DNA of 64,000 bases. Origin: Lysobacterales bacterium. GTDB lineage: Bacteria > Pseudomonadota > Gammaproteobacteria > Xanthomonadales > Ahniellaceae. The stretch spans positions 1 through 64,000 of the forward strand of contig JACPFU010000043.1 of NCBI GenBank assembly GCA_016182785.1, written 5' to 3'. Positions 19,920 through 28,568 of this stretch are shown in pieces (position 1 is the stretch's first letter; each line of letters starts with the position of its first letter). The translations under genes and the position numbers were made by a program. Under the pieces are notes generated by a model that saw only the letters and a program-made list of their open reading frames with translations, searched no databases and was not told where the DNA came from.

Positions 19920-20407
19920 CAGTAGCCGATATCTACGCGGAAGATCTTCGCGTCGATGGAGCGCGACTTCAGCAGCTCACGCAGATCGGCGCTGATCGTC
20001 TCGCACTCCGTGCACATTCCAATTGCGAAGCTCGGAATCAGCTCCAGCACGACCAGCGAGCCCTTCGCTTGCTTGCTCGCTTCGGGATGCACCTCCGCAA
20101 GCGCGAGTCGATCAAGCCCGCCAATGCAGTCGAACTTCAACTGCTTCAGATCGCGGTAAGGAAAGTAGCCGGCGAAGCAGCCGTCTGCACCGAAGGCGAT
20201 TGCCGCCGGAAAGTGAATCATGCCCTCGGCATCAAGCGGTGATCGGGATGGTCCCTTCGTCGCGGGCTTGGGCGCTGCGCCGGCTCGCTGCAGCGCCTGC
20301 AGGACCGCGGGCTTGAGGGCAACGGCTGCAACTGGCTCGGTCGCCGTAGCGGTGGACGGTGCGATTGCGAGCCAGAACATCAGGAACAGACCGAACAATC
20401 GATTCAT
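19919..20407 (-). CDS. Secreted CXXC protein, unknown function
   Basis: 162 residues. Residues 1-22 form a signal peptide (MNRLFGLFLMFWLAIAPSTA, then TA). The mature part has four cysteines, two of them in a CTEC motif at 132-135. The last 45 residues read like a beta-alpha-beta unit (VVLEL strand, CXXC at the head of a helix, KIFRVDI strand), which recalls a thioredoxin-type redox site; this is an inference. GGAG lies 7 bases upstream of the chosen ATG. The stop overlaps the start of the permease gene, so the two products may work together in the envelope. Confidence 0.6.
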   Translation of the reverse strand: MNRLFGLFLMFWLAIAPSTATATEPVAAVALKPAVLQALQRAGAAPKPATKGPSRSPLDAEGMIHFPAAIAFGADGCFAGYFPYRDLKQLKFDCIGGLDRLALAEVHPEASKQAKGSLVVLELIPSFAIGMCTECETISADLRELLKSRSIDAKIFRVDIGY

Positions 20408-20475
20408 GGATGAGCTCCGAAGCGGCGATGGTGCTGCGCCGGCGAGGCGCTTGTCCATCGCCAAGGAAAGCGGCT

Positions 20476-21264
20476 TCACAGCGACTGCGTGCGGCCGCCG
20501 TCGACGGGGAGGTTGATGCCGGTGATGTAGCTGGCGGCGGGTGAGGCGAGGAAGGCGATGGCGGCGGCGACTTCCGCGGCTTCGGCGAAGCGGGCGGCGG
20601 GGACGCTGGCGAGCATGGAGCTCTCGATCTGATTGCGGGACTTGCCGGTGCTGGCGACGCGTTCCTCGATGATCTGTTCCAGGCGCTGGGTGCGCGTGAA
20701 ACCGGGCAGCACGTTGTTGACGGTGATGGCTTCGGGCGCGAGTTCGGTGGCCAGCGTCTTGGCCCAGTTCGCAACGGCGCCGCGAATGGTGTTGGATACG
20801 CCGAGGTTGCGGATCGGCTCCTTCACCGAGGTCGAGATGACGTTGACGATGCGCCCGTAGCCGGCGGATCGCATGCCGCCGATCGTGGCCTGCACCAGTG
20901 CATGGCTTGCGAGCAGATGGCGGCGGAAGGTGTCGACGAACTGGTCGCCGCTGGCGTCGATCGCGGGCCCCGGATTCGGGCCGCCGGTGTTGTTGATCAG
21001 GATCTGCACCGGATGCGCCGCAACCATGGCCTCCACCGCGCTGCGCAGCGCGCCGGTATCCGCGACATCGGCGGCGAGCCAGCCGTGCCGCTGCGCGCCG
21101 TGGTTCTTCGGCAGCGTACGGGCCAGTGCATCGAGCGCATCGCGATTGCGCGCGAGCACGGTCACGTCCGCGCCGAGGCCGGCCAGCGCCTCGGCCGCGG
21201 CGCGACCGATGCCGCGGGATGCGCCGCAGACCAGCGCGTGTTTGCCGGCGAGGTCGGGTTTCAT
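20476..21264 (-). CDS. SDR-family protein with atypical active site
   Basis: 262-residue Rossmann-fold protein of the short-chain dehydrogenase/reductase superfamily. The cofactor loop reads CGASRGIG (residues 13-20) and the NNTGG motif follows near 91. Where classical members have Tyr-x-x-x-Lys, this one aligns as Ser-Asn-Thr-Ile-Arg (in GVSNTIRGAV), so both catalytic residues are replaced. I recall a described subgroup of FabG-like SDRs with an imperfect tetrad (BKR_like_SDR_like), which this resembles. It may bind a nucleotide without standard oxidoreductase chemistry. The substrate is unknown. Minus-strand neighbours lie 10 bp upstream and 68 bp downstream. Confidence 0.8.
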   Translation of the reverse strand: MKPDLAGKHALVCGASRGIGRAAAEALAGLGADVTVLARNRDALDALARTLPKNHGAQRHGWLAADVADTGALRSAVEAMVAAHPVQILINNTGGPNPGPAIDASGDQFVDTFRRHLLASHALVQATIGGMRSAGYGRIVNVISTSVKEPIRNLGVSNTIRGAVANWAKTLATELAPEAITVNNVLPGFTRTQRLEQIIEERVASTGKSRNQIESSMLASVPAARFAEAAEVAAAIAFLASPAASYITGINLPVDGGRTQSL

Positions 21265-21274
21265 CGCGTGGGCC

Positions 21275-21592
21275 TCAATCGCGCGGGGGCAGTTGCTGGG
21301 TCATCTGTTCCAGCAGCGACTCGTTGTCCGCTTCCGATGCGTCCATGCCGGTATGCGGTGGGGCGACGCAGTCCAGGTCGAAGCCCATCAGTTCCGCATC
21401 GTCCTCGTCGATGCCGTCGAAGGCGCGGTATTCGGCGTCGAACAGCGCTGCCCGCGCGGCGTCCTCGTCGGGAAAGTGCTCGGTCTCGCCGTTGGCGCTG
21501 AACACCTCGGCGCTGCCGTCGGCGAGCAGCGTGAGCCGTGCCCAGTGCAGCCGGTTGCCGAAGGTGACGATCCACCATTGTTGCTGGGACAT
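21275..21592 (-). CDS. Conserved small acidic protein, unknown function
   Basis: 105 residues, no signal peptide or membrane segment, strongly acidic in its second half (clusters such as DEDAAR and GIDEDDAE). The N-terminus is tryptophan-rich (MSQQQWWIVTFGNRLHW) and predicted to form beta strands. I do not recognise a characterised family. It lies 10 bp upstream of the SDR gene and 19 bp downstream of the membrane-protein gene, so the set asnS to SDR is probably one transcript. A real gene is supported by the tight spacing and a proper ATG. Confidence 0.65.
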   Translation of the reverse strand: MSQQQWWIVTFGNRLHWARLTLLADGSAEVFSANGETEHFPDEDAARAALFDAEYRAFDGIDEDDAELMGFDLDCVAPPHTGMDASEADNESLLEQMTQQLPPRD

Positions 21593-21611
21593 CGGGGTTC
21601 CTTGTTCGGAT

Positions 21612-21941
21612 TCAGAAGAGCAGGGCGGCGGCGAGCGTCAGCACCGACAGCCCGGCCAGCAGCGCCGCGAAGATCACGCACAGGTAGGCGGAGAAGGCGA
21701 GGGCATGCGCGCGCGGATCATTCAGGTGTCTGGACGCGCGCGACTTCAGGTACGCATAGAGCCGCAGCCCGCGTCCTTGCACCGGCTCCAGCAACTGCAT
21801 CGCGACCTTGCGGTGGCGCTCGACCAGTCGGAGCAGGAAGGCGCGCAGCAGCAATGAGGCCGTCACTGCCAGCAGCAGCGCGAGTACCAGGTCACCGAGC
21901 GCGACCCGCAACAGCAGCGGCGAGGGATCGGTTGCCGGCAC
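21612..21941 (-). CDS. Small membrane protein, unknown function
   Basis: 109 residues with two hydrophobic segments (about 12-37 and 83-108) flanking a basic, helical cytoplasmic stretch (LLRLVERHRKVAMQLLEPVQ). GTG start only 3 bases after the asnS stop, with no other start available nearby; translation is probably coupled to asnS. No family recognised. Confidence 0.6.
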   Translation of the reverse strand: MPATDPSPLLLRVALGDLVLALLLAVTASLLLRAFLLRLVERHRKVAMQLLEPVQGRGLRLYAYLKSRASRHLNDPRAHALAFSAYLCVIFAALLAGLSVLTLAAALLF

Positions 21942-21944
21942 GGA

Positions 21945-23345
21945 TCAGAACTCGGCCGAGCCCGGAACCCTCGGGTAGGGGATGGCGTCGCGAATGTTGC
22001 CGAGACCGCAAACGTAGACTACCAGGCGTTCGAAGCCGAGCCCGAAGCCGGCATGCGGCACCGTGCCGTAGCGGCGCAGGTCGCGGTACCACTGGTAGTG
22101 CGCCGGGTCGAGGCCGAACTTGGCCATGCGCGCGTCGAGCAGATCGAGGCGTTCCTCGCGCTGCGAGCCGCCGATGATCTCGCCGATCCCCGGCGCGAGC
22201 ACGTCCATCGCGGCAACGGTGCGGCCGTCCTCGTTCATGCGCATGTAGAACGCCTTGATCTGCTCCGGGTAGTTCATCACCACGGTCGGGCGGCCGACGT
22301 GCTTCTCGGTCAGCCAGCGTTCGTGTTCAGTCTGCAGGTCCAGACCCCATTCGACCGGATAGTCGAATTTCTCGCCGGAGTTCTTCAGCAGTTCGATCGC
22401 GCGACCGTAGTCGATGCGCTCGAACGGCGCCTGGATGAAGCTCTCCAGGCGCGCGATCGCGGTCTTCTCGATGCGGTCGTTGATGAAGGCCATGTCGTCG
22501 CCGCGTTCGGCGAGCACCACCTTGAAGATGTACTTCAGGAAATCCTCGGCCAGCGTCGCGTCGTCGTTGAGGTCGGCGAACGCGATCTCGGGTTCGATCA
22601 TCCAGAACTCGGCGAGGTGGCGCGTGGTGTTCGAGTTCTCGGCGCGGAAGGTCGGGCCGAAGGTGTAGACCTTGCTGAGCGCCAGGCAATAGGCCTCGAC
22701 GTTGAGCTGGCCGGAAACCGTGAGGTAGGCCTCCTTGCCGAAGAAGTCCTTGTCCCAGTCGATCTTGCCCTGATCGGTGCGCGGCAGGTTCGCGAGGTCG
22801 AGCGTGGACACGCGGAACATCTGGCCGGCGCCTTCGCAGTCGCTGGCGGTGATGATCGGCGTGTTGACCCAGAAGAAGCCGCGTTCGTGGAAATAGCGGT
22901 GGATGGCCTGGGCGATGCTGTGGCGGATGCGCGCCACCGCGCCAAAGGTGTTGGTGCGCGGGCGCAGGTGCGCCACTTCGCGCAGGAACTCCATGGTGTG
23001 CGGCTTGGGCTGGATCGGATAGGTCTCGGGATCGTCGACCATGCCGGTGACTTCCACCGACGTCGCCTGGATCTCGAAGCTCTGGCCCTTGCCCTGCGAC
23101 TGCACCAGTGTCCCGGTCGCGATCACCGCGCAGCCCGCGGTCAGGTGAACGATCTCGCTGGCGTAGTTCGACAAGGTGCTCGGGGCGACGATCTGGATCG
23201 AGTCCTGTCCGGAGCCGTCGTTGACGGTTACGAAGGAAATGCCGGCCTTGGAATCGCGCCGGGTGCGAACCCAGCCGCGGACCGTGACAGTTTCGCCTAC
23301 CGCGACGCGGCCGGCGAGCGCATCGCGCACGCTTGCTACACTCAT
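21945..23345 (-). CDS. asnS: Asparaginyl-tRNA synthetase
   Basis: Class IIb aminoacyl-tRNA synthetase charging tRNA-Asn in the cytoplasm. 466 residues, the same length as E. coli AsnS. N-terminal OB-fold anticodon-binding domain (about 15-105); class II motif 2 ([20 protein letters not shown], about residues 214-233) and motif 3 ([16 protein letters not shown], near residues 435-450). The start at 23345 is an ATG. It is divergent from the IscA-type gene, with a 94-bp shared upstream region. Confidence 0.98.
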   Translation of the reverse strand: MSVASVRDALAGRVAVGETVTVRGWVRTRRDSKAGISFVTVNDGSGQDSIQIVAPSTLSNYASEIVHLTAGCAVIATGTLVQSQGKGQSFEIQATSVEVTGMVDDPETYPIQPKPHTMEFLREVAHLRPRTNTFGAVARIRHSIAQAIHRYFHERGFFWVNTPIITASDCEGAGQMFRVSTLDLANLPRTDQGKIDWDKDFFGKEAYLTVSGQLNVEAYCLALSKVYTFGPTFRAENSNTTRHLAEFWMIEPEIAFADLNDDATLAEDFLKYIFKVVLAERGDDMAFINDRIEKTAIARLESFIQAPFERIDYGRAIELLKNSGEKFDYPVEWGLDLQTEHERWLTEKHVGRPTVVMNYPEQIKAFYMRMNEDGRTVAAMDVLAPGIGEIIGGSQREERLDLLDARMAKFGLDPAHYQWYRDLRRYGTVPHAGFGLGFERLVVYVCGLGNIRDAIPYPRVPGSAEF

Positions 23346-23365
23346 GCCTTGAAACTCCGTTGAAA

Positions 23366-23402
23366 GCGACCAGATCGGTCGCGCGGGAACGCGCCATCAT
23401 AT
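23366..23402 (-). promoter_or_regulatory. Candidate asnS promoter and leader palindrome
   Basis: Read on the minus strand, TATGAT at 23402-23397 is a good -10 element 51 bases before the asnS ATG; the -35 position is poor. Downstream, in the leader, GCGACC (23366-23371) and GGTCGC (23377-23382) form a perfect 6-bp inverted repeat around 5 bases. It could be an operator or a leader stem; nothing in the sequence decides which. Confidence 0.3.
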
Positions 23403-23439
23403 CCGAGGGCGTGCCCGGGACGGCATGGAGTGGGGCGCA

Positions 23440-23766
23440 ATGGGCATTCAACTTTCCGAGTCGGCGGCAGAACGCGTCGGCGGTTTCCTGCACGAGAACC
23501 CGGCCGCGGTGGGTCTGCGTTTCGGTGTGCGTCGCACCGGCTGCTCGGGCTTCGCGTACGTGGTCGAACTTGCAGAGCGCGTCGAGCCCAACGACATTGC
23601 ATTCGAGTCGCACGGGATCCGCGTGCTGGTCGATCGCGACTGCCTGGCCTCGGTCGACGGTACCGAGATCGACTACGCCCGCCAGGGGTTCAACGCCCAG
23701 TTCGTGTTCCGCAATCCGAACGTGGCCGCCCAGTGCGGGTGTGGCGAGAGTTTCACCACGGCTTGA
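23440..23766 (+). CDS. IscA/ErpA-type iron-sulfur carrier protein
   Basis: A-type carrier that receives Fe-S clusters from a scaffold and delivers them to target enzymes. 108 residues; the three cluster ligands are present as Cys35 (TGCSGFAY), Cys99 and Cys101 (CGCGESF), the same spacing as E. coli IscA. ATG 23440 fits the family start (MGIQLSESA) and has GGAG 9 bases upstream; another in-frame ATG at 23425 would add five unrelated residues. It stands alone, with no isc or suf genes beside it, so I give no symbol. Confidence 0.93.
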   Translation: MGIQLSESAAERVGGFLHENPAAVGLRFGVRRTGCSGFAYVVELAERVEPNDIAFESHGIRVLVDRDCLASVDGTEIDYARQGFNAQFVFRNPNVAAQCGCGESFTTA

Positions 23767-23942
23767 GATGGCAGTCGGCGCCTGCCGGAAAAAACCTGCC
23801 AAAACAGATGCATCGACGTACTTCCTTGCTCTCCGCCTGAAGTCGCGGCGGAAATATTTTTGTGCTTGTGGATAGATCGCCTAAGTCCCTGATACGACTT
23901 GGGAAAGCTGAACTAATCCGCTGATTTTTCACGACTTTTGCG

Positions 23943-23971
23943 TTGCGGCAGGGGGCGGCCTCGGCTAAGCT
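23943..23971 (+). promoter_or_regulatory. Candidate promoter of rpsF-rpsR-rplI
   Basis: TTGCGG (23943-23948), 17-base spacer, TAAGCT (23966-23971). The predicted start near 23978 leaves a leader of about 80 bases. The rest of the 290-bp gap 23767-24056 shows AT-richer sequence than the surroundings and no open reading frame I would defend. Confidence 0.4.
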
Positions 23972-23978
23972 TCGCACC

Positions 23979-24036
23979 CCTGTCAGCCGCCGGCCGACAG
24001 GACCTTGCCTCACCGGTTTCACGTCGGGAGGCCGAC
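23979..24036 (+). promoter_or_regulatory. Two leader hairpins upstream of rpsF
   Basis: First stem CCTGTC (23979-23984) with GACAGG (23996-24001), enclosing an 11-base CCG-containing loop. Second stem GTCGG (24023-24027) with CCGAC (24032-24036) around GAGG. Bacterial rpsF leaders are known to carry an S6:S18-binding structure with a conserved CCG; these hairpins are in the right place, but I have not shown they match that motif. Confidence 0.35.
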
Positions 24037-24056
24037 AAGTCCGTAAGGAGTTTTTG

Positions 24057-24443
24057 ATGCGTCACTATGAAATTGTCTTCCTGGTCCATCCCGACCAGAG
24101 CGAGCAGGTTCCAGCGATGATCGAGCGATACAAGACGCTCATCGAAGGAGACAACGGCACGATCCACCGTCTTGAAGACTGGGGTCGTCGTCAGCTCGCG
24201 TATCCGATCCAGGATCTGGGCAAGGCCCACTACGTGCTGATGAACATCGAGTGCAGCCAGCCGGTCCTGAACGAACTGCAGTCCTCGTTCCGCTTCAACG
24301 ACGCCGTGCTTCGGCATCTGATCACGACTCGCGAAGACGCGGTGACCGAACAGTCGCCGATCGCGAAGATGAAGGATGAGAAACCGAGCCGTCGCACCAG
24401 CGAAGAAGGCTTCAGCGACGCCGAATTCGAAGACGCCGCCTGA
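24057..24443 (+). CDS. rpsF: 30S ribosomal protein S6
   Basis: Platform protein that binds 16S rRNA as a heterodimer with S18. 128 residues (E. coli 131 or more). The core [33 protein letters not shown] and [10 protein letters not shown] strands match; the C-terminal tail (from about residue 104) is acidic, with [14 protein letters not shown], as in relatives whose tail is glutamylated by RimK. AAGGAG lies 8 bases before ATG 24057. The frame is open upstream to 23943 without homology. Confidence 0.97.
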   Translation: MRHYEIVFLVHPDQSEQVPAMIERYKTLIEGDNGTIHRLEDWGRRQLAYPIQDLGKAHYVLMNIECSQPVLNELQSSFRFNDAVLRHLITTREDAVTEQSPIAKMKDEKPSRRTSEEGFSDAEFEDAA

Positions 24444-24459
24444 GCCACGAGGAGCCAAC

Positions 24460-24684
24460 ATGTCCAAGTTCTTCCGCCGCAAGAAGTTCTGCCGATTCAC
24501 CGCCGAAGGTGTCAAGGAGATCGACTACAAGGATCTCAACACCCTCCGTCAGTACCTGACCGAGACCGGCAAGATCGTTCCCAGCCGCATCACCGGCACC
24601 AAGTCGCGCTACCAGCGTCAGCTCACCACTGCGGTGAAGCGTGCGCGTTTCCTGGCGTTGCTGCCGTATTGCGACAACCACTGA
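24460..24684 (+). CDS. rpsR: 30S ribosomal protein S18
   Basis: Partner of S6 on the 30S platform. 74 residues (E. coli 75): [12 protein letters not shown] start, [20 protein letters not shown] core and the [15 protein letters not shown] end. GAGGAG precedes ATG 24460 by 7 bases. It follows rpsF by 16 bp and is 13 bp before rplI, the standard operon order without the priB gene that separates them in E. coli. Confidence 0.97.
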   Translation: MSKFFRRKKFCRFTAEGVKEIDYKDLNTLRQYLTETGKIVPSRITGTKSRYQRQLTTAVKRARFLALLPYCDNH

Positions 24685-24697
24685 GGAGCGATTCGCG

Positions 24698-25147
24698 ATG
24701 GAACTGATTCTTCTGCAGAAAGTTGTGAACCTCGGCGCCCTCGGCGACAAGGTCAAGGTCAAGCCCGGTTACGGGCGTAATTATCTGGTCCCGCAGGGCA
24801 AGGCCGCTCCGGCCACTGCGGCCAACGTGGCGGAATTCGAGAAGCGCCGCGCGGAGTACGAAGCCAAGGCCAACAACCTGTTGGCCGACGCGACTGCCCG
24901 CAAGGAAAAGCTCGAAGCCGCCGCGGTAACAGTTCGCGCCAATGCCAGCACGGAAGGCAAGCTCTACGGCTCGGTCGGTCCGCGAGATATCGCTGACGCC
25001 TTCACGAACGCGGGTTTCCCGCTTTCCAAGGCCGAAGTGATCCTCGGGGAAGGACCGATCCGTCGAACCGGCGAATTCGACATCCACGTTGCGCTGCACG
25101 CAGATGTGCATTGCACCGTCAAGTTGTCGGTCGTCGGCGAAGGGTAA
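24698..25147 (+). CDS. rplI: 50S ribosomal protein L9
   Basis: Elongated large-subunit protein at the base of the L1 stalk that helps keep reading frame. 149 residues, as in E. coli. The N-terminal domain has [20 protein letters not shown] (about residues 15-34), then the long connecting helix and a C-terminal domain with the [14 protein letters not shown] motif. GAGGAG overlaps the rpsR stop. Last gene of the operon; a terminator follows 57 bp downstream. Confidence 0.98.
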   Translation: MELILLQKVVNLGALGDKVKVKPGYGRNYLVPQGKAAPATAANVAEFEKRRAEYEAKANNLLADATARKEKLEAAAVTVRANASTEGKLYGSVGPRDIADAFTNAGFPLSKAEVILGEGPIRRTGEFDIHVALHADVHCTVKLSVVGEG

Positions 25148-25203
25148 TGGCCGAATATCTGCCGGCTTTCTTCGGCCGGTAGTGCTGCTTCAGGGAAACT
25201 CAA

Positions 25204-25235
25204 AGCCCGCTGCTGACCCCAGCGGGCTCTTTTTT
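25204..25235 (+). terminator. Rho-independent terminator after rplI
   Basis: Perfect 9-bp stem AGCCCGCTG (25204-25212) / CAGCGGGCT (25220-25228), 7-base loop, followed by C and six T residues. The best canonical terminator of the window. Confidence 0.9.
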
Positions 25236-25332
25236 GGCCGGGTTTCCCGCCGACCTGTCTTGAACGCGCGACAACGCCGCCACGCAGCGCGGGAACTTGC
25301 CGCGCACCCCACGATCCAACCCGCCCGCCCGT

Positions 25333-25361
25333 TTGCGTCCAGGCCGACCCGCCGCGACAAT
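25333..25361 (+). promoter_or_regulatory. Candidate promoter of the FKBP gene
   Basis: TTGCGT (25333-25338), 17-base spacer, GACAAT (25356-25361); predicted start about 45 bases before the ATG at 25413. It lies just after the rplI terminator, consistent with an independent transcript. Confidence 0.5.
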
Positions 25362-25412
25362 ACGCGGCCAATTTTCCCGGCCAACGCCGGTTCCAACCTG
25401 GAGCACACAAGA

Positions 25413-26114
25413 ATGAAGCAGTTCCTTCGCAGCACTCTCGCAGCCGCGGTTGCGGTCGGCCTGGCCCTGCCGCTGTCGGCGAGCGCGCTCGACAAGCTGA
25501 CCACGGAAAAGGAAAAGGTCAGCTACATGGTCGGCCTCGACCTCGCCAATGGCGTCGGCCAGATCAAGGACGAGATCGACATCAACATCGTGGTCGAAGC
25601 GATGAAGACCCAGCTCGCCGGCGGCAAGCTGCTGATGACCGCCGAGGAATCGAAGGCGGTGCGCGACAGCTTCATGCAGAAGCTGCAGGCGGCACAGCAG
25701 GCGAAGACCGCCGAACTGGCAGCGAAGAACAAGGCCGAGGGCGACAAGTTCCTGGCTGCGAACAAGACCAAGCCGGGCGTGAAGACCACGGCATCGGGCC
25801 TGCAGTACTCGGTCGTCAAGGAAGGCACCGGCAAGAAGCCGACTGCCGAGTCGACGGTCAAGGTGCACTACACCGGAACCCTGCTCGACGGCACCAAGTT
25901 CGACAGCTCGGTCGATCGCGGTGAGCCGGCACAGTTCCCGCTGAACGGCGTCATCGCCGGCTGGACCGAAGGCCTGCAGCTGATGACGGTCGGTTCCAAG
26001 TACAAGTTCTTCATTCCGTCGAACCTGGCCTATGGCGATCGCGCCAACCCGGGTCCGATCGGACCGAACTCGACGCTGATCTTCGACGTCGAACTGATCG
26101 AAATCGTCAACTGA
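25413..26114 (+). CDS. Secreted FKBP-type peptidyl-prolyl isomerase (FkpA/Mip-like)
   Basis: Periplasmic or outer-membrane-associated folding catalyst that isomerises prolyl bonds. 233 residues: signal peptide 1-25 (cleavage after SASA), an N-terminal helical dimerisation domain (about 30-125; KVSYMVGLDLANGVG, then Ala/Lys/Glu-rich helices), and a C-terminal FKBP domain (about 140-231) with VKVHYTGTLLDGTKFDSS, GVIAGWTEGLQLM and IPSNLAYGDR, which include the expected active-site Asp, Ile and Tyr positions. ATG 25413 gives the signal peptide; upstream reading frame has no support. Flanked by terminators on both sides, so probably monocistronic. Confidence 0.95.
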   Translation: MKQFLRSTLAAAVAVGLALPLSASALDKLTTEKEKVSYMVGLDLANGVGQIKDEIDINIVVEAMKTQLAGGKLLMTAEESKAVRDSFMQKLQAAQQAKTAELAAKNKAEGDKFLAANKTKPGVKTTASGLQYSVVKEGTGKKPTAESTVKVHYTGTLLDGTKFDSSVDRGEPAQFPLNGVIAGWTEGLQLMTVGSKYKFFIPSNLAYGDRANPGPIGPNSTLIFDVELIEIVN

Positions 26115-26138
26115 GCCACCGTTGTCACGGACTCGCGA

Positions 26139-26165
26139 AACGCCGGCGCAAGCCGGCGTTCTCGT
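26139..26165 (+). terminator. Hairpin terminator after the FKBP gene
   Basis: Perfect 9-bp stem AACGCCGGC (26139-26147) / GCCGGCGTT (26152-26160) with a GCAA tetraloop. The T tract is short (TT, then CTCGT), so efficiency is uncertain. Confidence 0.6.
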
Positions 26166-26232
26166 ATCCGGCGCCCGCGGGCACAATCGGCGGATAAGAT
26201 AGCGTCGCGCAGATCGACGCAGGGAAGGACTC

Positions 26233-27582
26233 ATGCACGTCACCATCTTCGGCACCGGCTACGTTGGGCTGGTCACCGGCACTTGCCTCGCCGAGGTCGG
26301 CAACCAGATCCAGTGCGTCGATATCGATGCCGGCAAGGTGGCCGGCCTGAACCGCGGCGTCATCCCGATCTACGAACCGGGCCTGGAGGAACTGGTGCAT
26401 GCCAACCACAAGGCCGGCCGGCTGCAGTTCACCACCGATGCGGCGGCGGCCATCGCCAGGGCCGAGATCATCTTCATCGCGGTTGGCACGCCGCCCGGCG
26501 AGGATGGCAGTGCCGATCTCTCGCACGTGCTTGCGGTGGCGCGCACCATCGGCCGGCACATCGCTTCGCCGAGCGTGGTCGTGAACAAGTCGACGGTGCC
26601 GGTCGGCACTGCGGACCGGGTGCGCGCGGCGATCGCCGCTGAACTGGCAGTGCGCGGCGTGCAGGTCGCGTTCGACGTGGTGTCCAACCCCGAGTTCCTG
26701 AAGGAGGGCGATGCGGTCAAGGACTGCATGCGACCCGATCGCATCGTGATCGGTTCCGACAGCGCCCAGGCGATCGAGCGCATGAAGGCGCTGTATGCAC
26801 CGTTCAACCGCAACCACGAGCGCATCGTGCTGATGGACGTGCGCTCGGCGGAGCTGACCAAGTACGCGGCCAACGCGATGCTGGCGACCAAGATCAGTTT
26901 CATGAACGAGATGGCCAACATCGCCGAGCGCGTCGGCGCCGACATCGAGCAGGTGCGCCACGGCATCGGCTCGGACCCGCGCATCGGCTACTCGTTCATC
27001 TATCCGGGCGCCGGCTACGGCGGCTCCTGTTTCCCGAAGGACGTGCAGGCACTCGACCGCACCGCCCGCCAGCACGGCTACGCGCCGCGCATCCTGGAAG
27101 CGGTCGAGGCCGTGAACCGGGCGCAAAAGGAACGCCTGTTCGCGCTGCTGCTGCAGCATTTCGGCGGCGATCTGCGCGACAAGACCATTGCCGTGTGGGG
27201 GCTCGCGTTCAAGCCGAATACCGACGACATGCGCGAAGCACCGTCGCGCGTGCTGCTGGCGCAGTTGTGGGGTGCCGGTGCCCGCGTGCGCGCGTTCGAC
27301 CCGGAGGCGATGAAGGAAGCGGCGCAGGTGTTCGGGGAGCGCAACGACCTGGTGCTGTGCGCCGAGCCGATGGCGGCGGTGGAGGGTGCGGACGCGCTGG
27401 TCGTGCTGACCGAGTGGAAGATGTTCTGGAGCCCGGACCTTGGGCGCATGCGCGAACTGATGCGATCCAGCGTCGTGTTCGACGGCCGCAACATCTACGA
27501 CCCGCGCGCACTCGAAGCCGCCGGTTTCGCCTACTACGGCATCGGGCGCGGACGCTCGGTGGCGCGTCCGGAGGTCGTTTGA
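26233..27582 (+). CDS. ugd: UDP-glucose 6-dehydrogenase
   Basis: Oxidises UDP-glucose to UDP-glucuronate with two NAD+ in the cytoplasm, supplying glycan synthesis. 449 residues. N-terminal Rossmann domain ([18 protein letters not shown], residues 5-22), NPEFLKEG near 155, and the catalytic nucleophile Cys266 in [13 protein letters not shown]-terminal UDP-binding domain with [22 protein letters not shown] 26233 has GAAGGA upstream. Its stop overlaps the TTG start proposed for the next gene, so the two steps toward UDP-xylose are encoded in tandem. Confidence 0.97.
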   Translation: MHVTIFGTGYVGLVTGTCLAEVGNQIQCVDIDAGKVAGLNRGVIPIYEPGLEELVHANHKAGRLQFTTDAAAAIARAEIIFIAVGTPPGEDGSADLSHVLAVARTIGRHIASPSVVVNKSTVPVGTADRVRAAIAAELAVRGVQVAFDVVSNPEFLKEGDAVKDCMRPDRIVIGSDSAQAIERMKALYAPFNRNHERIVLMDVRSAELTKYAANAMLATKISFMNEMANIAERVGADIEQVRHGIGSDPRIGYSFIYPGAGYGGSCFPKDVQALDRTARQHGYAPRILEAVEAVNRAQKERLFALLLQHFGGDLRDKTIAVWGLAFKPNTDDMREAPSRVLLAQLWGAGARVRAFDPEAMKEAAQVFGERNDLVLCAEPMAAVEGADALVVLTEWKMFWSPDLGRMRELMRSSVVFDGRNIYDPRALEAAGFAYYGIGRGRSVARPEVV

Positions 27583-28568
27583 GCGCGCGCGCACGCCACT
27601 ATGAATCGACCCGGCGCGTGCTGGTCACCGGTGGCGCCGGCTTCCTCGGCTCGCATCTGTGCGATCGGTTGCTTGCTGCGGGCCACGAGGTCGTCTGCGC
27701 CGACAACCTGTTCACCGGCAGCAAGCGCAACATCGCGCATCTGCACGGGCACCCGCGCTTCGAGTTCCTGCGCCACGACGTCACCTTGCCGCTGTACATC
27801 GAGGTCGACGAAATCTGGAACCTCGCCTGCCCGGCCTCGCCGGTGCACTATCAGCACGATCCGGTGCAGACGACCAAGACCAGCGTGCACGGTGCGATCA
27901 ACATGCTCGGCCTGGCCAAGCGCCTGCGCGTGCCGATCTTCCAGGCATCGACCAGCGAGGTCTACGGCGACCCGGAAGAACATCCGCAGCGCGAGGAATA
28001 CTGGGGCCGCGTCAACCCGATCGGCCCGCGTTCCTGCTACGACGAGGGCAAGCGCTGCGCGGAGACGCTGTTTTTCGACTACCACCGCCAGCACGGCCTG
28101 CAGATCAAGGTCGCACGCATCTTCAACACCTACGGACCGCGGATGCACCCGAACGATGGGCGCGTGGTCTCCAACTTCATCGTGCAGGCGTTGCGCAACG
28201 AGCCGATCACGCTCTATGGCAGCGGCGAACAGACGCGCTCGTTCTGCTTCGTCGACGACCTGATCGAGGGCTTCACCCGGCTGATGGCCACGCCCGGCGC
28301 GGTGACCGGGCCGATCAACCTCGGCAATCCCGCCGAATTCACCATCCGCGAACTGGCGGAGCGCGTGATCGCGCTGAGCGGCTCCGCGTCGGCCATCGTG
28401 ATGCGGCCGCTGCCGACCGACGATCCGAAGCAGCGCCAGCCCGACATTACGCGAGCGGCGCACCTGCTCGACTGGACGCCGAAGGTCGATCTCGACAGCG
28501 GCCTGCGCGCGACCATCGCCTACTTTGAACGCCTGCTCGCAGGAGAAGCTTCCCCCCGCCATGGCTGA
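27579..28568 (+). CDS. UDP-glucuronate decarboxylase (UDP-xylose synthase)
   Basis: Extended SDR enzyme that converts UDP-glucuronate to UDP-xylose. About 329 residues. NAD-binding [10 protein letters not shown] near residues 19-28, the [14 protein letters not shown] segment, catalytic Tyr-x-x-x-Lys in CYDEGKR, and [11 protein letters not shown] are all UXS-like. The start is uncertain: TTG 27579 overlaps the ugd stop and has GGAGG 4 bases upstream; GTG 27618 would also leave a complete Rossmann fold (317 residues). Placement right after ugd, which makes its substrate, supports the function over a general epimerase role. Confidence 0.9.
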   Translation: MSARARHYESTRRVLVTGGAGFLGSHLCDRLLAAGHEVVCADNLFTGSKRNIAHLHGHPRFEFLRHDVTLPLYIEVDEIWNLACPASPVHYQHDPVQTTKTSVHGAINMLGLAKRLRVPIFQASTSEVYGDPEEHPQREEYWGRVNPIGPRSCYDEGKRCAETLFFDYHRQHGLQIKVARIFNTYGPRMHPNDGRVVSNFIVQALRNEPITLYGSGEQTRSFCFVDDLIEGFTRLMATPGAVTGPINLGNPAEFTIRELAERVIALSGSASAIVMRPLPTDDPKQRQPDITRAAHLLDWTPKVDLDSGLRATIAYFERLLAGEASPRHG

